Source: CAYURR01 sp964446745
GTDB lineage: Bacteria; Bacillota; Clostridia; Lachnospirales; WQUN01
Assembly: GCA_964446745.1 (NCBI GenBank)
Contig: CAYURR010000040.1
Span: 1-18,175 of the forward strand
DNA length: 18,175 nucleotides
Direction: 5' to 3'
Of this stretch, positions 6,754-14,727 are shown one piece after another (position 1 is the first letter of the stretch; the number at the start of each line of letters is the position of its first letter). A program made the translations under genes and the position numbers. The notes under the pieces are model-generated. The model was not told the DNA's origin, ran no database searches, and was given only the letters and a program-made list of their open reading frames with translations.

Positions 6754-6767
6754 AATAATAATTCTCA
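6753..6767. promoter_or_regulatory. Fur/PerR-like box upstream of the rubredoxin fusion gene
   Basis: TAATAATAATTCTCA matches the Fur 7-1-7 consensus TGATAATnATTATCA at 12 of 14 defined positions and the PerR consensus TTATAATnATTATAA at 11 of 14. It lies at or just after the candidate -10 box and 25 bases before the ATG at 6793. PerR control of rubredoxin and flavoprotein genes is known in clostridia. The surrounding sequence is AT-rich, so a chance match is possible. Confidence 0.35.
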
Positions 6768-6792
6768 TTTTTTTACAAAGGAGCGTGAGGTA

Positions 6793-7404
6793 ATGGATAA
6801 CAACGCATTATTTAAGGTCGGTTATGGCTTGTATGTGCTCACAGCTAAGGATGGCGACAGGGACAACGGCTGTATCATCAACACAGTGCTGCAGGTCACG
6901 AGTGCGCCGCCGTTTGTCGGGGTCGTCACGGTAAACAAGCAAAATTTTACGCACGACATGATGATCAAATCAGGATTGTTCAACGTCTCTATCCTGACCA
7001 CCGAGACACCGTTTGAGGTGTTTAAGCATTTCGGCTTCCAGTCCGGCAAAACGGTCGACAAGTTTGCTGACTACGACAACATGGCCAGGAGTGAAAACGG
7101 CGTTATCTACCTGCCCGAGCACACGAATGCATATCTGTCGTTTAAGGTTTTAGATACAATAGACTTCGACTCGCACACGATGTTCAAGGCCGACATCGTA
7201 GACGGACAGATACTCAGCAAGGCCGAGAGCGTTACCTACACGTATTATCAACAGCACATCAAACCCAAGCCACAGCCGCAAGAGGCCAAGAAGCACGGCT
7301 ACCGCTGCAATATCTGCGGCTACGTATACGAGGGCGAACACTTGCCCGATGATTTCATCTGCCCATGGTGCAAGCATGGGGTGGCGGATTTTACAAAGAT
7401 ATAA
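6793..7404 (+). CDS. Flavin reductase-rubredoxin fusion (high molecular weight rubredoxin type)
   Basis: From the chosen start the protein has 203 residues. Residues 1-155 are an FMN-binding flavin reductase-like (split-barrel) domain: LFKVGYGLYVLTAK at 6-19, then NTVLQVTSAPP and KSGLFNVSILT. A linker rich in Lys, Pro and Gln (about 153-165) joins it to a short rubredoxin domain (170-203) with iron ligands Cys172, Cys175, Cys190 and Cys193 in CNICG and CPWC. Proteins of this build (Hrb in Moorella) pass electrons to flavodiiron proteins in nitric oxide or oxygen detoxification. No flavodiiron gene is in this window. The ATG at 6793 is chosen because AAGGAG lies 9 bases and GAGG 2 bases upstream; the 18 extra codons back to 6739 look non-coding. 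It may be read alone or through from feoB. It converges with leuB, with the CACGGAT hairpin between. Confidence 0.9.
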   Translation: MDNNALFKVGYGLYVLTAKDGDRDNGCIINTVLQVTSAPPFVGVVTVNKQNFTHDMMIKSGLFNVSILTTETPFEVFKHFGFQSGKTVDKFADYDNMARSENGVIYLPEHTNAYLSFKVLDTIDFDSHTMFKADIVDGQILSKAESVTYTYYQQHIKPKPQPQEAKKHGYRCNICGYVYEGEHLPDDFICPWCKHGVADFTKI

Positions 7405-7415
7405 AGTAAATAAAT

Positions 7416-7515
7416 TACCACGGATTCTCACGGATAAGTACGGATTTACACGGATTATAAAGATAATATTTATAAATCCGTGCAAATCCTTTTTTATCCG
7501 TGATAATCCGTGGTA
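7416..7515. repeat. CACGGAT-type imperfect hairpin repeat, long copy
   Basis: The outer arms TACCACGGATT (7416-7426) and AATCCGTGGTA (7505-7515) are perfect 11-bp inverted repeats. Inside, TCACGGATAA, a GGATTT block and CACGGATT on the left pair with the right side nearly base for base, giving arms of about 40 bases around an AT-rich loop (roughly 7458-7472). Each arm is itself a run of ACGGAT units spaced about 10 bases apart. It fills most of the 128-base gap between the convergent rubredoxin and leuB genes and could work as a bidirectional terminator; a T-rich stretch follows on the plus strand. A related copy lies at 15743-15796. Confidence 0.85.
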
Positions 7516-7532
7516 TTCTTTTATTTTGCTCG

Positions 7533-8594
7533 TTATATGAACTCAACTACCCTATCGCCCATCTCCGATGTGCTGATACACTGCTCGCCGGCTCGTGCGA
7601 TATCAGCTGTGCGATAGCCTTTATCGAGTACAGCCTTGACGGCGTCCTCGACGGTATTTGCAGCCTCGTTGAGACCGAGCGAGTATCTGAGCATCATTGC
7701 GGTGGACAGTATCGTTGCGAGCGGGTTTGCGATACCCTTACCGGCGATATCCGGCGCGGATCCGTGGATGGGCTCATATAGCCCGAGGCCGCTGTCACCG
7801 AGGCTAGCGGACGGCAGCATGCCGATAGAGCCCGTGATCATGCTCGCCTCGTCCGATAGTATATCCCCGAACAGGTTGCCCGTTACGATTACGTCAAACT
7901 GCGACGGGTTTCTAACAAGCTGCATCGCGCAGTTATCCACATACATATCCGAATACTCGACCTCCGGGTAGTCGGCCTTTATCCGGTGCATGGTCTCGCG
8001 CCAGACGCGCGAGGTCTCGAGCACATTGGCCTTATCGACGCTGCAGAGCCTTTTCTGCCTGCCCATGGCTATCTCAAACGCCTTTCTGCCTATGCGTTCG
8101 ACCTCACGGACGCTATAGCTCATCTCATCATATCCGGTCTGCCCGTCGTCTCTGCGTCCCTTTGTACCGAAGTACACATCCCCGGTCAGCTCACGCACGA
8201 CCATGATGTCGATGCCCTCGCCTACTATATCGTTCTTTATCGGGCATGCGTCCGAAAGCGCAGCGTAGATCGTAGCCGGGCGCAGGTTCATGTACAGCTC
8301 GAGTTTTTGTCTGATACCTAGAAGCCCGCTCTCCGGGCGTTTGCCGGACGGCAGGTTATCCCATTTCGTACCGCCCACGGCTCCCAGCAGCACCGCGTCC
8401 GCGTTTTTGCATTCCGTAACCGTCTGCTCGGGCAGCGGCTCTCCCGTTTCGTCTATCGCGGCCCCGCCTATCAGGCAGTGGCGATACGTAAATTCGTATC
8501 CGTACTTACGCGCGACCGCATCGAGTACCTTTATGGCCTCGGCTACGATCTCGGGGCCGATACCGTCTCCGCTTAATACCGCGATCTTATGCAT
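7533..8594 (-). CDS. leuB: 3-isopropylmalate dehydrogenase
   Basis: The protein has 353 residues, the family's normal length. It oxidises and decarboxylates 3-isopropylmalate with NAD to 2-ketoisocaproate, the third step of leucine synthesis. Seen in the sequence: the N-terminal GDGIGPEI (9-16), LLGAVGGTKWD (about 69-79), the substrate-binding arginine region GLLGIRQKLELYMNLRP, RELTGDVYFG (about 134-143), the VDKANVLETSRVWR block with the catalytic lysine, the catalytic aspartates in GNLFGDILSDEASM, and GLYEPIHGSAPDIAGK for NAD binding. It overlaps the end of leuD by 8 bases, with its ribosome site GGAGG inside leuD, so the two are translationally coupled. It is the last gene of the operon; the hairpin at 7416-7515 follows. 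Confidence 0.97.
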   Translation of the reverse strand: MHKIAVLSGDGIGPEIVAEAIKVLDAVARKYGYEFTYRHCLIGGAAIDETGEPLPEQTVTECKNADAVLLGAVGGTKWDNLPSGKRPESGLLGIRQKLELYMNLRPATIYAALSDACPIKNDIVGEGIDIMVVRELTGDVYFGTKGRRDDGQTGYDEMSYSVREVERIGRKAFEIAMGRQKRLCSVDKANVLETSRVWRETMHRIKADYPEVEYSDMYVDNCAMQLVRNPSQFDVIVTGNLFGDILSDEASMITGSIGMLPSASLGDSGLGLYEPIHGSAPDIAGKGIANPLATILSTAMMLRYSLGLNEAANTVEDAVKAVLDKGYRTADIARAGEQCISTSEMGDRVVEFI

Positions 8595-9078
8595 TTTTGA
8601 CCTCCGATATCGAGTTCAATAATCCGCCCGCCGCGATGATACGCTGAATGGATTCCGGGAACGCCGCGGATTTATATGTTTTCCCCTGCGTGATGTTTGT
8701 GATCGTGCCGCTCGCGAAATCTACCGAGAGTTCATCCCCATTTTTAATCTCGGCGGCCTGTTCGCATTCCAATATCGGCAGACCGATATTGATCGCGTTT
8801 CTATAGAAGATACGCGCGAAGCTCTGCGCGATTACACACGAAACCCCACAGGCCTTTATCGCTATCGGCGCATGTTCGCGTGACGAGCCACAGCCGAAGT
8901 TCTTTTCGCCGACGATGATATCGCCGGGTTTAATATTTTTGACAAAGTCCTTGTCTATTTCCGACATGCAATACTTCGCGAGCTCGCGTTCGTCCGAGGT
9001 GTTTAGATACCTCGCCGGGATGATCACGTCGGTGTCTATGTTGTCACCGTATTTGAATACCGTTCCGTTTGCGCTCAT
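8587..9078 (-). CDS. leuD: 3-isopropylmalate dehydratase, small subunit
   Basis: A 163-residue LeuD of the short bacterial/archaeal type (swivel domain only). Key blocks are GDNIDTDVIIPARYL (11-25), which carries the conserved DTD loop, and FGCGSSREHAP (61-71), which closes over the active site. With LeuC it moves the hydroxyl group of 2-isopropylmalate to make 3-isopropylmalate. The start ATG lies 4 bases past the leuC stop; its ribosome site GAGGTGA overlaps the leuC stop codon. The 163-residue length with an equally short LeuC points to the heterodimer type typical of anaerobes and archaea rather than the longer E. coli type. Confidence 0.96.
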   Translation of the reverse strand: MSANGTVFKYGDNIDTDVIIPARYLNTSDERELAKYCMSEIDKDFVKNIKPGDIIVGEKNFGCGSSREHAPIAIKACGVSCVIAQSFARIFYRNAINIGLPILECEQAAEIKNGDELSVDFASGTITNITQGKTYKSAAFPESIQRIIAAGGLLNSISEVKNA

Positions 9079-9082
9079 CGTT

Positions 9083-10345
9083 TCACCTCAAATCCTTCGG
9101 ATGTATGATCTTGCCCGCGACAGCCGACGCGGCCGCCACAGCGGGATTGGACAGATAAATCTTTGACGTAATATGACCCATGCGGCCTATGAAGTTACGG
9201 TTGGTCGTCGCTATGCAGCTCTCGTTTTCGGCGAGTATCCCCATATACCCACCCAAACACGGTCCGCATGTCGGCGTGCTCACTACCGCTCCGGCTTCTA
9301 TGAATATCTCGATCAGCCCCTCTCTGAGCGCCTGCAAATAGATCGCCTGTGTAGCCGGTATTACGATAGTCCTGCAATCCTCACTGACCTTACGCCCTTT
9401 TAATATCTCAGCGGCCACGCGCAGATCCTCTATGCGTCCGTTTGTGCAAGAGCCGATCACGGACTGCGACACATCCACACCCTCGGCCTCGGTGACGGTC
9501 TTGGTGTTTTCGGGCAGATGCGGGAATGCAATGACAGGTTCGAGTTCAGAGAGATTTATCTCGATAACCTCGTCATAGACCGCGTCAGCGTCGGCCTCGA
9601 ACACCTCATACGATCTGTTCACACGTCCGTTCATGTATGCGATCGTCTGCTCGTCGACCGGGAAGATGCCGTTTTTCGCACCCGCCTCGATAGCCATATT
9701 GCATATCGCAAAGCGGTCATCCATCGACAGGTTCTTTACACCCTCGCCGCAGAATTCCATCGACTTATACAGAGCGCCGTCTACGCCGATCTTGCCGATG
9801 ATATGCAGGATCACGTCCTTACCGGAGACCCACTTATTCAGCTTGCCCGTGAGCACGAACTTTATCGCCGCCGGTACCTTGAACCAGAGCTTGCCCGTGA
9901 TCATACCATATGCGAGGTCCGTACTGCCCACACCGGTCGAGAACGCACCAAGTGCTCCGTATGTACAGGTATGCGAATCTGCACCTATTACAAGCTCGCC
10001 CGCTGCCACGAGACCCAGTTCGGGCAGCAACGCATGCTCGATGCCCATCTTACCCACATCATAGAAATGCGTGAGGTTCTGTCTCTTCGAAAAGTCCCTG
10101 CAGGTCTTGCATTGCTCGGCGGATTTGATGTCCTTGTTCGGTACGAAGTGGTCCATTACAAGGCATATCTTTTCCTTGTCAAAGACCTTGTCAAAGCCGT
10201 GCTTCTCCATCTGTGTGATCGCGACCGGCCCAGTGATATCGTTCGCGAGTGCGAGGCTGATCTTTGCCTCCAATAGCTGACCCGCGCTTACCGCGTCCAG
10301 ATCCGCTTGATTCGCTAAGATCTTTTGTGTCATTGTCATGCCCAT
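9083..10345 (-). CDS. leuC: 3-isopropylmalate dehydratase, large subunit
   Basis: A 420-residue aconitase-family protein. The three [4Fe-4S] ligands are visible: Cys300 in GSCTNGR and Cys360 and Cys363 in TCGPCLGG. The active-site GADSHTCTYGALGAFSTGVGSTD (from about 121) and the N-terminal MDHFVPN are typical. It forms the isopropylmalate isomerase with LeuD. The ATG at 10345 has GGGGTG five bases upstream; two more in-frame ATG codons follow within 12 bases (MGMTM) but lie farther from that site. Only two bases separate it from the leuA stop. The cluster will be oxygen-sensitive, which suits an anaerobe. Confidence 0.96.
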   Translation of the reverse strand: MGMTMTQKILANQADLDAVSAGQLLEAKISLALANDITGPVAITQMEKHGFDKVFDKEKICLVMDHFVPNKDIKSAEQCKTCRDFSKRQNLTHFYDVGKMGIEHALLPELGLVAAGELVIGADSHTCTYGALGAFSTGVGSTDLAYGMITGKLWFKVPAAIKFVLTGKLNKWVSGKDVILHIIGKIGVDGALYKSMEFCGEGVKNLSMDDRFAICNMAIEAGAKNGIFPVDEQTIAYMNGRVNRSYEVFEADADAVYDEVIEINLSELEPVIAFPHLPENTKTVTEAEGVDVSQSVIGSCTNGRIEDLRVAAEILKGRKVSEDCRTIVIPATQAIYLQALREGLIEIFIEAGAVVSTPTCGPCLGGYMGILAENESCIATTNRNFIGRMGHITSKIYLSNPAVAAASAVAGKIIHPKDLR

Positions 10346-10347
10346 GC

Positions 10348-11844
10348 TTACACCCCTTTGTTTACGGCGTTCAGATACGCTAAGATACTGGCCTCTATGA
10401 TATCGGTCGACACGCCCCTGCCATGCGCGACGCTCTCGCCCATACGCAGCTTTATTACGACCTCGCCGAGCGCGTCCTTTCCGTCGGAGGTTGAGGTCAG
10501 GTTGTAGCTCTCGAGAGACACATCCTGTAGCCCCACGATCTTTTCTATCGCGTTAAATGCCGCGTCTACAGGCCCGTCACCCAGAGAAACCTCCTCGATG
10601 CTCTCGTCGGCCTTTTGCAGTCTGATCACACAGACCGCGTTATTCTGCGAGCTCGTGTGCACGTCATAGCTCTCGAGCTTATATGCGGCGTTAGCACGCA
10701 TGCTACTGGAAATGATCGCGTTGATATCCCCGTCCGTGATGGTCTTTTTCTTGTCGCAGACCTCTTTAAAGCGCACGAAATATTCCGCGATCTCCTCGGG
10801 TGTGAGGTTGTAACCCATTTCCTTGAGCTTATCCTCAAACGCATGCTTGCCCGAGTGCTTGCCCAAAACAAGGTTGCTCTTGAATATGCCGATCGATTCA
10901 GGTGTCATGATCTCGTAGGTCGACTTCTCGTTCAATACACCATGCTGATGTATGCCCGACTCGTGAAGGAACGCGTTAGCCCCGACGATCGCCTTATTGA
11001 GCGCGGCGGTCTGGCCGATCACGTTGTAGACGAGCTTGCTTGACTTGTATATCTGCTGCGTGTTGATGCCCGTTGTCGCATCAAACAGGTTTTGCCTCGT
11101 CCTCAGTGCCATCACAACCTCCTCGAGCGACGCGTTACCCGCACGCTCGCCGAGGCCGTTCACGGTACATTCGACCTGTGTCGCACCGGCTTCTATACCC
11201 GCGAGGCTATTGGCAACCGCGAGGCCCAGGTCGTTATGACAGTGCAGCGAGATATCGGCCTTACCGATATTCTCAACGTTTTCAATCAGGTAGCGGATCA
11301 AATCGGCCATCTCATTCGGCATGCAAAACCCTACGGTATCCGGGATGTTTACGGTCGTTGCACCGGCCTTTATCGCCTCGTATACGATCTTTGCCAAGAA
11401 TTCCCTGTCGCTGCGTGTCGCGTCCTCTGCCGAGAACTCGACGTCGCTGCACAGGCTTTTAGAAAAGGCGACCATTTCCTTTACGCGCTCGAGCACATCG
11501 TCGGGCTTCATCTTGAGCTTGTGCTCCATGTGTATCGGTGAGGTCGCGATAAATGTATGGATGCGCGGGTTTACCGCTTCCTTTACAGCCTCGTACGCGG
11601 TTTGGATGTCGTTCTTTGTAGCCCTCGCCAGTGATGCGACCGTGCAGTTCTTTATGGCCTTTGCTATCGCGCGTACGGATTCAAAGTCCCCGTTTGATGC
11701 GACTGCAAAGCCTGCCTCTATAATATCCACGCCGAGGACCTCGAGCTGCTTGGCTACCTCAACCTTTTCGCTTATGTTCATACTGCATCCGGGAGCCTGT
11801 TCGCCGTCCCTGAGGGTCGTATCAAAAATCTTTATTCTTCTCAT
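10348..11844 (-). CDS. leuA: 2-isopropylmalate synthase
   Basis: From the chosen start the enzyme has 498 residues. It joins acetyl-CoA to 2-ketoisovalerate, the committed step of leucine synthesis. The N-terminal TIM barrel (to about 270) has FDTTLRDGEQAPG at 7-19, with the metal-binding Asp and the catalytic Arg, and the metal-binding HCHNDLG with His201 and His203. GLGERAGNASLEE follows, then GKHSGKHAF in the subdomain. Residues about 380-495 form the C-terminal regulatory domain that usually binds leucine for feedback inhibition. The ATG at 11844 is favoured because AGGGG lies 6 bases upstream; the ATG at 11850 directly abuts that site. It begins 18 bases after ilvA. I prefer 2-isopropylmalate synthase to citramalate or homocitrate synthase because leuCDB follow directly and ilvA supplies the 2-ketobutyrate. 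Confidence 0.95.
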   Translation of the reverse strand: MRRIKIFDTTLRDGEQAPGCSMNISEKVEVAKQLEVLGVDIIEAGFAVASNGDFESVRAIAKAIKNCTVASLARATKNDIQTAYEAVKEAVNPRIHTFIATSPIHMEHKLKMKPDDVLERVKEMVAFSKSLCSDVEFSAEDATRSDREFLAKIVYEAIKAGATTVNIPDTVGFCMPNEMADLIRYLIENVENIGKADISLHCHNDLGLAVANSLAGIEAGATQVECTVNGLGERAGNASLEEVVMALRTRQNLFDATTGINTQQIYKSSKLVYNVIGQTAALNKAIVGANAFLHESGIHQHGVLNEKSTYEIMTPESIGIFKSNLVLGKHSGKHAFEDKLKEMGYNLTPEEIAEYFVRFKEVCDKKKTITDGDINAIISSSMRANAAYKLESYDVHTSSQNNAVCVIRLQKADESIEEVSLGDGPVDAAFNAIEKIVGLQDVSLESYNLTSTSDGKDALGEVVIKLRMGESVAHGRGVSTDIIEASILAYLNAVNKGV

Positions 11845-11862
11845 GTCCATCCCCTAACGCTT

Positions 11863-13062
11863 TTAATTTTCGATCAGTTTGTAGCCAGCCGCCGCAAGCG
11901 CTTCCTTTATGTCGCACAGGTGCTGATGATTGCGCGTCTCCATCGATATATGCAGGTAACAGCCGTTTATGTCCGTATTTTCGCCGCCAAGGTTGTGGTT
12001 CAGCTTCGTGACGTTCGCACCCATGTCCGCGATGATCCCCGAGACCTCTTTCAATGAGCCCGGCTTGTCGATCATCTCGACACTCAGATCCGACACCCTG
12101 CCCGAGGTCAAAAGCCCCCTGTGTATAACACGCGACAGGATATTCACATCGATGTTACCGCCCGATACGATCGCGCAGACGTTTTTATCCTTTATCGGCA
12201 GCTTATCAAACATCACCGCGGCCACAGCCACAGCACCCGCTCCCTCGGCCACGAGCTTTTGCTGCTCCATCAACGCGAGGATAGCGGTAGCGATCTCGTC
12301 ATCCGTCACGGTCACGATCCCATCGACGTATTGTGAGCAGAGCTCGTAGGTCAGTTCGCCCGGGTTCTTTACCGCGATGCCGTCCGCAAAGGTCGAAATC
12401 CTATGAAATCCCTGTCTCTGTCCGCATTCGAGCGACGCGGCCATGCTGCTCGCCCCGTGTGCCTGGACACCGTAGACCTTGCAGTCAGGATTGAGCTTTT
12501 TGATCGCGCAGGATATCCCCGCGATCAGACCGCCGCCGCCGACCGGCACAACTACCGCGTCCATCTCGGGCAGCTGATCCAACAGCTCGATCCCTATCGT
12601 GCCCTGCCCGGCCATCACGTCCAGATCATCAAACGGATGCACAAACACCGCACCGGTTTCATCCCTAAAGCTACACGCCGCGTTGTATGCGTCGTCATAT
12701 ACCCCGTCAATGAGTTTTATGTCCGCGCCGTAACGCCTCGTGGACTCGATCTTTGATATCGGAGCCGCGCTCGGCAGAAATATCGTCGCGGGAATGCCGC
12801 TCTTTTGAGCTGCGAGCGCGACACCCTGCGCGTGATTCCCGGCCGAGCATGCCACCACGCCGCGTTGTTTCTCCTCGGCCGTGAGCCCGGACATCTTGAA
12901 ATACGAGCCGCGTATCTTAAACGAACCGGTCACCTGCAGGTTCTCGGCCTTCAGATACAGCTTGCAGTCGTTCGCGATATTCGGCGCGTAGATCAAATCC
13001 GTCTTGCGTACGATGCTGCGTAGCACATGCGCGGCCTGATAGATCCTGTCCAGTGTCAGCAT
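11863..13062 (-). CDS. ilvA: Threonine ammonia-lyase (threonine dehydratase) with ACT domain
   Basis: The protein has 399 residues. It turns threonine into 2-ketobutyrate and ammonia, the first step toward isoleucine. The PLP lysine is Lys49 in GSFKIRG; CSAGNHAQGVA (72-82) follows, and VPVGGGGLIAGIS binds the cofactor phosphate. Residues about 322-399 form one ACT domain (VEMIDKPGSLKEVSGIIADMG), the single-ACT form of about 400 residues, not the E. coli IlvA with its two ACT-like lobes. Such forms are found in both biosynthetic and catabolic roles; its place in the ilv/leu operon argues for biosynthesis. It overlaps the end of ilvD by 7 bases, so translation is probably coupled. Confidence 0.94.
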   Translation of the reverse strand: MLTLDRIYQAAHVLRSIVRKTDLIYAPNIANDCKLYLKAENLQVTGSFKIRGSYFKMSGLTAEEKQRGVVACSAGNHAQGVALAAQKSGIPATIFLPSAAPISKIESTRRYGADIKLIDGVYDDAYNAACSFRDETGAVFVHPFDDLDVMAGQGTIGIELLDQLPEMDAVVVPVGGGGLIAGISCAIKKLNPDCKVYGVQAHGASSMAASLECGQRQGFHRISTFADGIAVKNPGELTYELCSQYVDGIVTVTDDEIATAILALMEQQKLVAEGAGAVAVAAVMFDKLPIKDKNVCAIVSGGNIDVNILSRVIHRGLLTSGRVSDLSVEMIDKPGSLKEVSGIIADMGANVTKLNHNLGGENTDINGCYLHISMETRNHQHLCDIKEALAAAGYKLIEN

Positions 13063-14714
13063 ACCACCGCGCCCCTGTCCGCTGACGAGACATTTTTAGC
13101 ATATCGTTTCAGGTAACCTGTGAGGTTATCCCGTGTTTTTAATTGCATATTGGCTTTCCTGTTGTTCATTTCCGTTTGATCCACGAGCAGTTCAATCGAA
13201 TAATTGTTTATATCAATGCTGATCTTGTCGCCGTCCTTGACATAGGCTATCGCACCACCCGCCGAGGCCTCAGGCGAAACATGCCCGATCGCCGCGCCGC
13301 GTGTCGCTCCCGAAAAGCGTCCGTCCGTGATCAACGCCACATCCGCATCGAGCCCCATACCCGCGATCGCCGAGGTAGCCGAGAGCATTTCCCTCATACC
13401 CGGCCCGCCCGCAGGCCCCTCGTAACGGATCACGACCACATCGCCCTTATTGATCTGGCCGTTAAAGATCGCCTTGACCGCATTCTCCTCGCCGTCAAAC
13501 ACCCTCGCATTGCCCGTAAATTTGAGCATTTCGGATCTTACGGCGCTGCGCTTTACGATTGCGCCGTTCGGAGCGAGGTTACCAAATAGCACGGCGAGAC
13601 CGCCGCTCTGTGAATACGGATCCGTGATCGGTCTGATGACCTCACGATCTTTCACCGGGAAACGAAGGGCGTCCAGGTTCCCGAGTACCGTCCGTGCGCT
13701 GCAGTCTATCAGCCCCGCATTCGCGAGCTCACCGATCACCGCGTACACGCCCCCGGCCTTGTACAGGTCCTGCATATGATGCTTGCCGGCCGGAGCGAGC
13801 CGGCAGAGGTTCGGGGTCTTTGCGCTGACCTCATTTATCAGAGCGAGGTCAAGCGAAATGTTCAGTTCGTTTGCAATCGCCAATAGATGCAGCACGGAGT
13901 TCGACGAGCACCCTAGTGCCATGTCGACAGTCAGCGCGTTTTTGAACGCGGTCTCGGTCATGATGTCCGACGGCCTGATGTCCGCGTTCAAAAGCCCCAT
14001 GATCACGCTGCCGGCCTCTTTTGCGAGGCGCAGTCTCTGCGCATAAACCGCCGGGATCGTGCCGTTGCCGGGCAACGCGATACCGAGCGCCTCACAGAGG
14101 CAGTTCATCGAATTGGCGGTAAACATGCCTGAACACGAGCCGCAGCCCGGGCATGCATTATTTTCTATCCTGTCGAGCTCGTCTGTGTCGATCTTCTTGG
14201 CCTGATATGCGCCGACCGCCTCGAACACACTGTTCAGATCCAGTCCGTCCAGGGACAGCATCGGCCCGCCCGACACAAACACGGACGGCAGGTTCAATCG
14301 TGCGGCGGCCATCAGCATACCGGGCACGATCTTGTCGCAGTTCGGTATGAACACGAGCGCATCGAAGCAATGCGCGCGAGCCATGCATTCGACAGTGTCC
14401 GCGATCAGCTCGCGGGTACAGAGGGAATATCTCATCCCCTCATGCCCCATAGCGATACCGTCGCAAACCCCGATCGTGTTGAACTCAACCGGCATACCGC
14501 CGTTTTCGAGTACGCCGTCCTTGACAGCACGCGCCACGCTCTGCAGATGCACATGCCCCGGCACTATCTCGTTGAACGAGTTTACGATGCCGATCAGCGG
14601 CTTTTTGAGCTGTGCGTCGCTGTATCCCATCGCCTTAAACAGGGAACGCTTGGGGGCATTCTCAGCCCCCGTCCTGACCTTTTCGCTGTTCAGCGACCTA
14701 TCATTATTATTCAA
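13056..14714 (-). CDS. ilvD: Dihydroxy-acid dehydratase
   Basis: A 552-residue IlvD that dehydrates 2,3-dihydroxy-isovalerate and -methylvalerate to the keto acids of valine and isoleucine. Key blocks are NEIVPGHVHLQSV (48-60), GVCDGIAMGHEGMRYSL (82-98), PNCDK with Cys126, and ACPGCGSCSGMFTANSMN with Cys194. The first cluster cysteine of the [2Fe-2S] type is absent: the sequence has PGHVHL, as in E. coli IlvD, so I infer the oxygen-sensitive [4Fe-4S] type. The start codon is TTG: AGGAGG lies 9 bases upstream, 13 bases separate it from the ilvC stop, and there is no in-frame ATG near the N-terminus. The near ATG (in AATGAT) is out of frame. Confidence 0.95.
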   Translation of the reverse strand: MNNNDRSLNSEKVRTGAENAPKRSLFKAMGYSDAQLKKPLIGIVNSFNEIVPGHVHLQSVARAVKDGVLENGGMPVEFNTIGVCDGIAMGHEGMRYSLCTRELIADTVECMARAHCFDALVFIPNCDKIVPGMLMAAARLNLPSVFVSGGPMLSLDGLDLNSVFEAVGAYQAKKIDTDELDRIENNACPGCGSCSGMFTANSMNCLCEALGIALPGNGTIPAVYAQRLRLAKEAGSVIMGLLNADIRPSDIMTETAFKNALTVDMALGCSSNSVLHLLAIANELNISLDLALINEVSAKTPNLCRLAPAGKHHMQDLYKAGGVYAVIGELANAGLIDCSARTVLGNLDALRFPVKDREVIRPITDPYSQSGGLAVLFGNLAPNGAIVKRSAVRSEMLKFTGNARVFDGEENAVKAIFNGQINKGDVVVIRYEGPAGGPGMREMLSATSAIAGMGLDADVALITDGRFSGATRGAAIGHVSPEASAGGAIAYVKDGDKISIDINNYSIELLVDQTEMNNRKANMQLKTRDNLTGYLKRYAKNVSSADRGAVVC

Positions 14715-14727
14715 GCGTTCGCGCCTC

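Noticed and set aside
7416..7515. CACGGAT units as a CRISPR array
   Set aside because: Units are 7-10 bases, with no constant spacer length, and they occur in both orientations to form one hairpin; no cas genes are near.
9518..10276. Long open frame of 252 codons on the plus strand, opposite leuC
   Set aside because: It is antisense to a clearly conserved gene and has no recognisable domain; long antisense frames are common opposite genes of this codon use. The same applies to 14332-15078 opposite ilvD/ilvC and 16271-16999 opposite ilvB.
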